Assembly (NCBI GenBank): GCA_034002365.1
Contig: JAVFAR010000010.1
Span: forward strand, 1 to 42,302
Direction: 5' to 3'
DNA from: Trichloromonas sp034002365
Lineage (GTDB): Bacteria; Desulfobacterota; Desulfuromonadia; Desulfuromonadales; Trichloromonadaceae
DNA length: 42,302 nt
Shown: in pieces, positions 7,155 to 17,195 of the stretch
How the letters are laid out: every line of letters begins with the position of its first letter
How positions within the stretch are numbered: position 1 is the first letter of the stretch
Notes under the pieces: generated by a model
Seen by the model: the letters and a program-made list of their open reading frames with translations, nothing else
What the model was told of the DNA's origin: nothing
The model's database searches: none
Made by a program: the position numbers and the translations under genes

Positions 7155-8396
7155 ATGATGAAAAAAAAGCTCGCCGTTCTTTTCCTGTTCGCGGGGTTGC
7201 TGACCCTTCCCGCCGACTCCGAGGCCAAGTGGTGGATCTTTGGTCAGTCGGAGGAAGAAGTAGCAACCCGTTACCTGTATCTGAACGACATTTCCTACGA
7301 CGAACTCGGTGATAAGGTCACCCTTTACCGCGAACTTCTTCCCAACGGCCAGGCGACCCTCAAGGGGCGCGGCCAGGCCGGGCGCAACAAAATCGGCGCG
7401 GTGCAGATCAGTCTCGATAATGGCGCCACCTGGCAAAAGGCGAACCTCGCCGCCGACGGCAGTTTTATCCACAATTTCACCCCGCGTCTCGGGGAAACCT
7501 ACCAGCTCAGTGTGAAGATTCTTGATACGGCGGGCAAGAGCAACGACGTGGAGGCGACTCGCAAGGAACTGACCGTTTCCGACGGGGATGTTACCTCCGT
7601 GATTCGTGCCGCTCTCGATGCCATGATCGCGGCCTACCAGGACGAAGATCCCCGGGCCTTCATGCGCTATGTCGACGAGGATTTTGCCGGCGACGCGACC
7701 ATTCTCGACCGGGGGGTGCGCAAGGATTTCACCCTGTTCGATAATCTGCGCCTGACCTATCAGCTGAACAATGTCGCCGCCGGCAGCGGTGGGAAAATCT
7801 TCACCTCCTTCACCTTTGCCCGGCAGGTGACTTCGGCTCGTGATGCCCAAACCTACGAGGATCGGGGCGTGACCGAATTCATTTTCAAGCTGCATGGTGA
7901 CCGGGCCCTGGTCACCGCCATGAAACACCCCCTGATTTTCGGTCTGAGCGAAGCCGGGGACGTCGGCACCGGTGAAACCAATTCGGCGGAAAACGCCCAG
8001 ACCCTGAGGGTTTCGAACAACGAAATTTTCCTTTCCGACCAACCCTATGATGACGACTATGACGATGGCCCCGGTGCGGTCGGTATTCCGCGCCCGACCA
8101 ACCTCACCGTGCAGTACTTCTCCTACCCGGAGTTGACCCTCACTTTCGATGTTCCCGGCAGCGTCAACGCATCGACCTACAAGCGCGTCTTGCAGTGGAG
8201 TACTTCGCCGGGAGGCCCCTGGACGGATGAGGATGAACCGCTATTGGGCGAGGTGTCCTTCACGGAATTTACCGCCCATTGCCGCGGTGAAATTTGGGAT
8301 GCGGGCCGGATCTACTACCGACTTGCCCTGGAAAAAATTTCCGATGGGGATCTGAGCGCCTGGAGCAATGTGGTGAGCGTTTCCGGAAGTCTGTAA
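7155..8396 (+). CDS. Secreted multi-domain protein: Ig-like, NTF2-like and FnIII-like domains
   Basis: This 413-residue protein has a signal peptide (MMKKKLAVLFLFAGLLTLPA, cleavage near SEA-KW). About residues 65-140 form an Ig-like strand domain (IGAVQISLDNGATW). About 148-265 form an NTF2/SnoaL-like domain (AYQDEDPRAFMRYVDEDFAG, then ILDRGVRKDF). A DDDYDDG acidic patch near 299 precedes a fibronectin-III-like C-terminus (VLQWSTSPGGPW ... IYYRLALEK). The NTF2-like part closely matches the lipoprotein at 12155-12631 and more loosely the C-terminus of the 1180-residue protein next door. GGGAG lies 8 bases before the ATG at 7155. The gene follows the barrel gene by 103 bp with no terminator, so they may be co-transcribed. 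It is probably periplasmic or surface-exposed. Confidence 0.82.
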   Translation: MMKKKLAVLFLFAGLLTLPADSEAKWWIFGQSEEEVATRYLYLNDISYDELGDKVTLYRELLPNGQATLKGRGQAGRNKIGAVQISLDNGATWQKANLAADGSFIHNFTPRLGETYQLSVKILDTAGKSNDVEATRKELTVSDGDVTSVIRAALDAMIAAYQDEDPRAFMRYVDEDFAGDATILDRGVRKDFTLFDNLRLTYQLNNVAAGSGGKIFTSFTFARQVTSARDAQTYEDRGVTEFIFKLHGDRALVTAMKHPLIFGLSEAGDVGTGETNSAENAQTLRVSNNEIFLSDQPYDDDYDDGPGAVGIPRPTNLTVQYFSYPELTLTFDVPGSVNASTYKRVLQWSTSPGGPWTDEDEPLLGEVSFTEFTAHCRGEIWDAGRIYYRLALEKISDGDLSAWSNVVSVSGSL

Positions 8397-8438
8397 ACCG
8401 GCAAGACACCCGTTAGCTTAGGCTTCTAGTGTTGTTAG

Positions 8439-8480
8439 GCGGCAGGGTTGGTTGGCTGGAGAGCCCGCCCTGCCGCTTTT
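8439..8480 (+). terminator. Stem-loop between the NTF2-like and 1180-residue genes
   Basis: GCGGCAGGG (8439-8447) pairs with CCCTGCCGC (8468-8476). The inner GGCT/AGCC adds a second helix, and TTTTGCTT follows. It may terminate or attenuate transcription before the 1180-residue gene. Confidence 0.6.
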
Positions 8481-8539
8481 GCTTACAGGTGTGCTTGGGT
8501 GTAAGCGGATTCCAAAGAAAAACCCCTGAGGAGGCGAAC

Positions 8540-11500
8540 ATGGCAGGCAGGGCGATCGCTATTGAGGGTTATCGTAAAGTTTGTTTTCGTATTCTGATCC
8601 TGTTGACGGCATGTGTCTGCCTGTTGGCGCCTCCCGGCGAGGCGTTGGCCGAAGCCCCCGGCCCCTTCGAGCAGGTCGTGACGACCGCTGTTCCCGCCGG
8701 CTACGGTGAGCTGCTCAATCTTTACAGCGAGACTCTTGCCAAGGGGGCTTCGGAGGGCGTCAAGGAGATTTCCGAGAAGCTCAATTTCTACAATCAAGCC
8801 ATCGGCCGGATCTCCGGCGCCCTGGATATCGGCGGAAAACTCTATCTCGGTGAAACCAAGGAAGCGGCGATTTCCGCGGGTTTGCTCATTCTCGGGGAGG
8901 CGGCCGGCAGCGAGGCGGGCAAGGCCTACCTCGGCGCCATGGGCCTGACCACCCTGCCGGTGACAACTCTGATCACCGCCTTCCAGATCTATCGGATGTC
9001 GGCCGCCGAACTGGAAAAAAGCACCATCGGGGTCAAGCTGGAGAGCCTCTACGGGATGATCGAGAGCGATCCGAAGCTGAAAAACCGAAGCCGGGAAATC
9101 GGTGTCGGCGACCCCATTCCCGTGACCTCGGAGTCGGTGGAATATCTCTGGCGCAAGGTCCTGTTGGAAGATCGCTGGCGTGACCTGTTCAAGACCTACG
9201 TCACCGATGAACTTGGCAAGGACTGGCCCGAATCGAGCCTGTGGAGCCGCTGGGCGGCGCCGGGAAACCTGAACGAAGAGGCCGAACTGCTCGGACGCCG
9301 CGATGAATTCAAGAGCTGCATCGCCGGCTTGCTCAAAGTTTTGAACAATGCGGCGAAGGTGCGTGAGCAGCAGTACGTCATGCGTAAATATGCCGACGAG
9401 TTGCAGCAGAAGGCGGGTGCTCTAAGTTCTTCGAGCGTGCTGCAAAAATATATGACCGCCGTCGGCATGCTTCCCGAGGTGCGGGATTTCGTCAAGAACT
9501 GTCCCGGTCGGATTCAACAGGGAGTCAACGGCAACGATCTGTCGCCATTGATCCAGGTGATCAACAATTCCAAGCGTTATGCCGTCGATGTCTTGGCCTG
9601 GATTCCCTCCACCGGCAAGCTCGGGACCGAGCGGGAGTCGCTGCTTAAAGAGTTGCGCAGCTGCCACGATCAGGCCTGGGCGGCGCGCGAGTTATTGCTC
9701 GATCGCCGTGAGCGCGAGGAGCGGCAAAAGGCGGAGAGTGCTCAGGTAACCGTCTGGCGGGCCTCTTCTTTCGGGTTTAATCTCGAGTTTTCCAATCTGC
9801 AAGGAGCCATCGAAGAGGAATTCGCCAAAACCGGGAGCATTTCGGCCGTTAATAGCCAAATTTCCCAACAGATCGAAGCCATGAACAAATTCTATAAGGA
9901 TCAGGTGGCTTCGGTGCAGGCGGAATTTGATCAGGCGCAGCAGATGCGGCCGATCCCTCCGGAAAGAAACGAAGAGGCCTTGAAGCAGTTTGGTGTTCAG
10001 TTGTCGGCGTATCGTTCCATCGATCAACAAGCGTTGACGCTTTTGCGTGAGGAGGTTGACGCTTACGTCGAGACGCTCAAAGGTCGGGAGAAGCTGATTG
10101 AAGAGCAACTGGGCAGCCTGGTCCGGGAAATCGATGCCACGATCCATTCCTATCAGACCACGAAATGGGGAAGCGGCCGTTCCATGGGGGGGATCGGTGA
10201 GCTTGAAGAAACCCTGGCGGGATATTGCGGCACCTTTCCGGCGTCAGGCTATGCCGGAATCGGCCGCTATCAATTCCCCAAGGCCTCTTTCAAGCGGGGT
10301 GACGACATTTCCGGCTTTACCGGGCCTTATGTGTCTTATTTGCAATCCTTGAGTCAGAAGATTGGCGAGGAGGCAATGTATATTTCGTTTTGTGGTGGCA
10401 AGGCCCACTTGCCGACGCTGATCGGAAGTATTGATGGTTTGGTCGCGCTTGTAGAGCGTTTTTCGGAGAAAAAGGCGGAAATTGATGTCCTTGAACAAAA
10501 AGTTCTTGAGTTAGAAACGCTGTTGGCAGAAACCTCGATGAGTGCAAATCCGCGACTTTTGGAGTCCTGGAAACGAAATCTTGAGGAGAAACAAAAGCCT
10601 TTCGTCAAAAAGATCAAGGAGCTGATTCATCAGGGAGAATCTCTCAAGGATTCGGCACGAGCTGCTCAGCAGAGTTACCAGACCGACCTGGGAAACATGG
10701 AAAACGATCTGGCCTATATAGCCCAATTACGTTCAACCCTTGGCCAGTTGGGTCCGATTTTGAAGGAATTCACCCCGGGCTACCCCGGGATCAGCATCAG
10801 TGGCCGTAACGGAACCTTCGTGCTGAAGCCCGAAGTCGCCGCCGCCTATGCGGGGGGGCAATGCAGCGCGCTGATCGGCCGTCAGGTTTTTATGACGGAA
10901 GGCGACATCCGCCAGGCGCGGCAGGGGCTCGACCAGAAGCTTGCCGAAGCCCGCCTGGTCTGGATGGATCAGAACTACAATCTCGGGCTCAAGGAGTTCG
11001 TCGATATGTATATCGCCGATCGCACCGGCCTGGCCCGCATGTCGGCACCGCCGCATTATACGTTTATCGAATGGCGGGGCGAATGCCGGATCATCACCAA
11101 AGACTATTTCGATACGCTCAAGGCGGAACTGGAGAAAGTCGACAAGGTCGATATCTTTTTCGAACGGAATATGGAAAAGGCGGTGAGAAGTGACCATCTC
11201 GGGCTGCTCTCGATTCCGACCCGCAGCCAGCCGGTCAATAACGTCAATATCGATCTGGCCAATTACCCGGCCGACGGCCTGAATTTCCTGCGGGAGGTCG
11301 CGGCAAACTGCTGGGAAGACCAGACCCGCGCCGCCGTCCTGGGGGTGATCAAAGTTTTCGAGGAAAAGGTGGCGGCCTATCAGAGCTGGACCGGCGGCGA
11401 AGCCTATTTCGAACAGATGAAGCAGCGCTTCAGCGAGGTGGTCGGCAATCTGTCCTCCCTCGAATACGATGCCCAGGCCGCCTACAACAAGGACATGCAC

Positions 11501-12082
11501 GATCCCGCCGTCGCCAGACTCTATCAGCAGGCGGCGGCCAAAGAACCGGCCGTGATGGGCTTCTTAAGCACGGCGGTTGGCGATCCGAAGTTATCTCCAG
11601 ATCGGCAGGGGTTTTTTGCCCGTTTACAAAAAGAATACGAACAGAAGTTCTTCTTTATCCGGCAATGGGCGACGATCTCCTCGCGAACACCCACCAAACC
11701 CGTCGACGAGCAGTTGGTCAAGGATTTTTATGCCCGCTTCGAAGAGGCCTACGAGGCGAAGAACGATTCCCGGCTGATGAGTCTGCTCAGCGACGGCTGG
11801 GAAGCGGGGGACGGCACCACCCTGTTCGATGTGGAGAGTTATTTCCGCAACATGTTTACCGTCTTTGACGAAATTCAGGTCGATATCCGGAACCTGCGGG
11901 TGGAATCGATGGGGAGCGATCAGTGCCGGGTCCGCTATGAATTGAAGATCACCGGCCGGGTCTACGCCGATGGACTTGTCCATCAGGAGCAATCCGACGT
12001 GGTGGAGGAACTCGCCGGGTTCGATGGCGGCCGGGTGCGGATCGCCCGAACCCCTCAGGGCCGTTTCTGGTACAGCAACTGA
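8540..12082 (+). CDS. Large secreted helical protein (1180 residues) with a C-terminal NTF2-like domain
   Basis: I do not recognise the family. GAGGAGG lies 6 bases before the ATG at 8540. A signal peptide covers about residues 1-36 (VCFRILILLTACVCLLAPPG, cleavage near ALA-EA). Most of the rest is predicted alpha-helical. There is one moderately hydrophobic stretch near residues 110-155 (AAISAGLLILGEAAGSEAGK onward). Coiled-coil-like segments lie near 415-450, 470-550 and 630-730 (EKKAEIDVLEQKVLELETLL). Scattered single Cys residues form no CxxCH motif. The last 120 residues or so (FYARFEEAYEAKNDSRLMSL ... FWYSN) look like an NTF2/SnoaL domain related to those of the genes on both sides. A periplasmic scaffold or surface fibre anchor is plausible but unproven. 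Confidence 0.82.
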   Translation: MAGRAIAIEGYRKVCFRILILLTACVCLLAPPGEALAEAPGPFEQVVTTAVPAGYGELLNLYSETLAKGASEGVKEISEKLNFYNQAIGRISGALDIGGKLYLGETKEAAISAGLLILGEAAGSEAGKAYLGAMGLTTLPVTTLITAFQIYRMSAAELEKSTIGVKLESLYGMIESDPKLKNRSREIGVGDPIPVTSESVEYLWRKVLLEDRWRDLFKTYVTDELGKDWPESSLWSRWAAPGNLNEEAELLGRRDEFKSCIAGLLKVLNNAAKVREQQYVMRKYADELQQKAGALSSSSVLQKYMTAVGMLPEVRDFVKNCPGRIQQGVNGNDLSPLIQVINNSKRYAVDVLAWIPSTGKLGTERESLLKELRSCHDQAWAARELLLDRREREERQKAESAQVTVWRASSFGFNLEFSNLQGAIEEEFAKTGSISAVNSQISQQIEAMNKFYKDQVASVQAEFDQAQQMRPIPPERNEEALKQFGVQLSAYRSIDQQALTLLREEVDAYVETLKGREKLIEEQLGSLVREIDATIHSYQTTKWGSGRSMGGIGELEETLAGYCGTFPASGYAGIGRYQFPKASFKRGDDISGFTGPYVSYLQSLSQKIGEEAMYISFCGGKAHLPTLIGSIDGLVALVERFSEKKAEIDVLEQKVLELETLLAETSMSANPRLLESWKRNLEEKQKPFVKKIKELIHQGESLKDSARAAQQSYQTDLGNMENDLAYIAQLRSTLGQLGPILKEFTPGYPGISISGRNGTFVLKPEVAAAYAGGQCSALIGRQVFMTEGDIRQARQGLDQKLAEARLVWMDQNYNLGLKEFVDMYIADRTGLARMSAPPHYTFIEWRGECRIITKDYFDTLKAELEKVDKVDIFFERNMEKAVRSDHLGLLSIPTRSQPVNNVNIDLANYPADGLNFLREVAANCWEDQTRAAVLGVIKVFEEKVAAYQSWTGGEAYFEQMKQRFSEVVGNLSSLEYDAQAAYNKDMHDPAVARLYQQAAAKEPAVMGFLSTAVGDPKLSPDRQGFFARLQKEYEQKFFFIRQWATISSRTPTKPVDEQLVKDFYARFEEAYEAKNDSRLMSLLSDGWEAGDGTTLFDVESYFRNMFTVFDEIQVDIRNLRVESMGSDQCRVRYELKITGRVYADGLVHQEQSDVVEELAGFDGGRVRIARTPQGRFWYSN

Positions 12083-12111
12083 TTGTTTCGCGGAGTTAAG
12101 CCAATGAGATG

Positions 12112-12141
12112 TTCGGCCGGGGGTGATTCCCCCCGGCCGAA
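12112..12141. terminator. Bidirectional hairpin between convergent genes
   Basis: A perfect 12-bp stem, TTCGGCCGGGGG (12112-12123) with CCCCCGGCCGAA (12130-12141), encloses a 6-base loop. It sits between two convergent stop codons. No long T run follows, so termination in both directions is inferred from stem and position. Confidence 0.65.
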
Positions 12142-12154
12142 TGCCGTTCGCGGG

Positions 12155-12631
12155 TCAGAAGAGGGGGGTGGGCTGGCTGTAAAGCAGATACTCGCCGCCT
12201 TCGTAAATGAAGATCAGGGCGGCCTGGCCGGTATGGACAATACGCTGAGTGGTGCCGATGTCGGTATATTCCCGGGTGTAGGTGACGGCGACAAAGACCT
12301 TGCCGCGACCGTCGGAGGTGAGGTTGTTCACCGTGTAGCGAATGCCGACGTCGTGGACGCGGCGCATGGTATCGCGAATCCGGCTGTCGAGGATCATGTC
12401 GTCGCCGGTATAGCGTTCGGAAACATAGCGGGAAAAGGCCATGCTGTTTTTGTTCTGGTAGGCATCGATCAGCGCATCGAGGGATTGCAGTACCCGTTGA
12501 TGCTCTTCCCAGGCCGGCGGCGCAGCGGCTTCTTGTCGTGGCGCCGATTTTACCGTCGGCCCGGCGACGCAGGCGCAGAGCGACAGAGAGAACAGAAGAA
12601 GCCAGACGAGAGGGACGGAAGGGGTGGGCAT
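12155..12631 (-). CDS. NTF2-like domain lipoprotein
   Basis: This 158-residue protein has a lipoprotein signal (MPTPSVPLVWLLLFSLSLCA-C, lipid Cys about residue 21). A short proline/alanine linker leads to one NTF2/SnoaL-like domain at about 45-155. The domain carries IDAYQNKNSMAFSRYVSERY, GDDMILDSRIRD, YTVNNLTSDGRGKVFV and VTYTREYTD. These align block by block with the middle domain of the protein at 7155-8396 (AYQ...AF.RYV....GD..ILD...R; Y..NN...; GK.F...T..R..T). AAGGAG lies 5 bases before the ATG. It converges with the 1180-residue gene and diverges from polA. It is probably membrane-anchored on the periplasmic side; binding partner or ligand unknown. Confidence 0.82.
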   Translation of the reverse strand: MPTPSVPLVWLLLFSLSLCACVAGPTVKSAPRQEAAAPPAWEEHQRVLQSLDALIDAYQNKNSMAFSRYVSERYTGDDMILDSRIRDTMRRVHDVGIRYTVNNLTSDGRGKVFVAVTYTREYTDIGTTQRIVHTGQAALIFIYEGGEYLLYSQPTPLF

Positions 12632-12693
12632 GGGCGCTCCTTTTTTGGTGAGAACTTCGCGGTCAGTATACACGGGGGATGGGATGAGGGCCA

Positions 12694-12725
12694 GAGCCCG
12701 CCGGTTCGAGAGCCCGCCGGTTCGA
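12694..12725. repeat. Perfect 16-bp tandem duplication upstream of polA
   Basis: GAGCCCGCCGGTTCGA occurs twice without a gap, at 12694-12709 and 12710-12725, in the intergenic region between the lipoprotein gene and polA. Confidence 0.8.
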
Positions 12726-12732
12726 TTCTCTT

Positions 12733-12760
12733 TTGTTTCCCCGGTCGTCTGTGAAATAAT
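12733..12760 (+). promoter_or_regulatory. Possible promoter of polA
   Basis: TTGTTT (12733-12738), a 16-bp spacer and AATAAT (12755-12760) lie about 38 bp before the polA start. The match is moderate. Confidence 0.35.
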
Positions 12761-12798
12761 GCCCGCTGGCAGCCACTTGAATCTACCGGGAGACCTTC

Positions 12799-15471
<2,673 letters not shown>

Positions 15472-15499
15472 AAAGACCGGAGGCGGGGAAAATAACCCC

Positions 15500-15529
15500 T
15501 TGACAGATAGGGTTTGTGCCGTCTAATTT
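15500..15529 (+). promoter_or_regulatory. Promoter of the receiver-only regulator gene
   Basis: TTGACA (15500-15505), an 18-bp spacer and TAATTT (15524-15529) lie 29 bp after the polA stop. This gives the next gene its own promoter and supports its downstream start at 15565. Confidence 0.6.
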
Positions 15530-15564
15530 TCATGTCGGCCCCCGCTCCGAAGAGGATGAAAACG

Positions 15565-15978
15565 ATGCAGAAAGTTCTCATGATCGACGACGATCCATTG
15601 TTTCTCGACTATATCGAGGACTACGTCCGCGAGCGTTATCCGGCGCTGGAGTTCAGCACCTGCCTCGATCCGATCCGGGGGCTGGCGGCGATTCACGAGG
15701 ATCTGGCGCTGCTCTTGCTCGATCTGGAAATGCCGGGGCTCGACGGGCGCAAGATGCTTGGCTACGCCGTGGCCAAGGGGGTCGGCCGCAACCGGATTAT
15801 CATTCTTTCCGGTCGGGACGCCGAATATCTGCACAAACAGTTTCCCATGGGCAGTTGTCTGGCGGTGCTGAACAAGCACGAGATGCGCCAGAAGGCGGTG
15901 CTCGACATGATTTTCAGTTCCTTGCACGAAAAGTGCGCCACTTCGGTTGCACAATGTCGGCAAGCGGCTCAAGTCTGA
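15565..15978 (+). CDS. Single-domain response regulator (receiver only)
   Basis: This 137-residue cytoplasmic protein is one CheY-like receiver domain. The acidic pocket is at Asp8-Asp10 (MIDDDPLF) and the phosphoacceptor is Asp53 (LLLDLEMPGLDG). The switch Ser lies in IIILSGRD and the conserved Lys104 in LNKHE. No output domain follows; the tail is short and contains two Cys residues. I chose the ATG at 15565 because AAGAGG lies upstream and the promoter TSS leaves room only for this start. Single-domain receivers act by phosphotransfer or by binding a partner. No histidine kinase is adjacent; the nearest is at 20.4 kb, and pairing with it is only a guess. Confidence 0.88.
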   Translation: MQKVLMIDDDPLFLDYIEDYVRERYPALEFSTCLDPIRGLAAIHEDLALLLLDLEMPGLDGRKMLGYAVAKGVGRNRIIILSGRDAEYLHKQFPMGSCLAVLNKHEMRQKAVLDMIFSSLHEKCATSVAQCRQAAQV

Positions 15979-16111
15979 TTTCCCCCCCCGGCCACAAAGC
16001 TGCTCTTCAAAATTCCCCCGCCAATTTCTATCCGCCTTTTACGTTAGAATGACAGGGGTGCGCGAAGGGCCCGGTGAATGAACCATCAACCTGCGAACGT
16101 GGAGGGCGTTT

Positions 16112-16552
16112 ATGAAAAGGTTAGGTATTCTTCTGGTGTTGCTGGTTTTCTGTCCCGTTTTTGCCCAGGCTCAGGATGAGCGCATCGGCAGCATCAAGAA
16201 CGTCGAGGGGGAAGTTTTCGTCCTGCGCGGCGGCGAGACGATCGCGGCGGAGTCGGGAACGCTCCTCTTTCGCGGCGATCAGCTCAAGACCGGAGAAACG
16301 GGCCGGGTCGGTGTGATCTTTCGCGACGATACCCGTCTTTCCCTGGGCGGTAACAGCGATCTGGCCGTCGAGCAGTTCGAATTCGCCCCCGGCGAGGGAC
16401 GCCTGGGGCTGGTGCTGCGCCTGGCCCGGGGGATGGCGGCCTTTGTTTCCGGGCAGATCTCTAAGCTCGCCCCCGGCGCCGTGCGGCTGGAAACCCCCGT
16501 GGGAACGGTGGGGGTGAGGGGAACGCATTTTGTCATGGAGATCGTTGGATAA
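16112..16552 (+). CDS. Secreted FecR-domain protein
   Basis: This 146-residue protein has a signal peptide (MKRLGILLVLLVFCPVFAQA-QD) followed by one FecR domain. Its repeated beta pattern is visible in IGSIKNVEGEVFVLRGGETI, GDQLKTGETGRVGVIF, DDTRLSLGGNSDLAVEQFEF and LETPVGTVGVRGTHF. Here it stands alone without the anti-sigma N-terminus of FecR proper, as in many periplasmic sensory or envelope proteins. GGAGG precedes the ATG. A TAGAAT box at 16045-16050 could be the -10 of its promoter, but I see no good -35. The next gene starts 25 bp downstream, so it heads a three-gene operon with an OmpA lipoprotein and a CHASE2 protein. Confidence 0.88.
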   Translation: MKRLGILLVLLVFCPVFAQAQDERIGSIKNVEGEVFVLRGGETIAAESGTLLFRGDQLKTGETGRVGVIFRDDTRLSLGGNSDLAVEQFEFAPGEGRLGLVLRLARGMAAFVSGQISKLAPGAVRLETPVGTVGVRGTHFVMEIVG

Positions 16553-16577
16553 CTTGTCGAGGAGGAGGGCGCGTCTG

Positions 16578-17195
16578 ATGGGTTTGTTGTCGCGAATACT
16601 GGTTGCGGTTTGTCTCTCGGCAATGCTTTCGGCGTGCGCCGCTCCCCAGGCTCCGCCGAAAAGCCGGTTCGTGCTTTTGCCGGACGACACCGGCACGGTG
16701 GGGAGCATCACCGTCAGCAATCCGCAAGGGTCGCAAACCCTCGGTGAGGCCTGGCAGAGCACGGCGGTCGCCGCGGCCGGGGCGGCTCCCGAAGCCCCGA
16801 CGCTTCTGTCCGCCGACGAGGTCAAGGCCCGGTTCCACGACGCCCTGGCGGCGCAGGCGGAGCCGGTGCGGCGCTTCATCCTCTATTTCCAGAAAGGGTC
16901 CAAGGAACTCACCGCCGAATCGCAGGCCCTCATCCCCGAGGTGGTCGCGACGATTCGCGAACGCCGTTCGGTCGATACCAGCGTCGTCGGTCACACTGAC
17001 ACACTGGGTTCCAACGAGGCCAATATGCGACTTTCCCGGGAGCGTGCCGCGATTATCGTCACGCTGTTGACCGATGCCGGGATTGACCCGACAGTGCTGG
17101 AAACCGATTTCCACGGCGAACGCAATCTGCTGGTGCCGACTGACGACGAAGTTTCCGAGCCGCGCAACCGGCGCGTCGAAATTACCGTGCGCTGA
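16578..17195 (+). CDS. OmpA-family peptidoglycan-binding lipoprotein
   Basis: This 205-residue protein has a lipoprotein signal with lipobox LSAC (MGLLSRILVAVCLSAMLSAC). A low-complexity Ala/Pro linker leads to a C-terminal OmpA domain at about 105-205. The peptidoglycan-binding signature is present: GHTDTLGSNEANMRLSRERA, then the closing EPRNRRVEITVR. It would be tethered to a membrane and bind diaminopimelate in peptidoglycan. I chose the ATG at 16578 because GAGGAGG lies upstream and the signal peptide starts there; a start 16 codons earlier would overlap the FecR gene. Its stop codon overlaps the start of the CHASE2 gene by one base, so the two are translationally coupled. Confidence 0.88.
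   Translation: MGLLSRILVAVCLSAMLSACAAPQAPPKSRFVLLPDDTGTVGSITVSNPQGSQTLGEAWQSTAVAAAGAAPEAPTLLSADEVKARFHDALAAQAEPVRRFILYFQKGSKELTAESQALIPEVVATIRERRSVDTSVVGHTDTLGSNEANMRLSRERAAIIVTLLTDAGIDPTVLETDFHGERNLLVPTDDEVSEPRNRRVEITVR

Noticed and set aside
8540..12082. Multihaem cytochrome, giving a porin-cytochrome electron conduit with the barrel
   Set aside because: No CxxCH motif occurs in the 1180-residue protein or in either neighbour.
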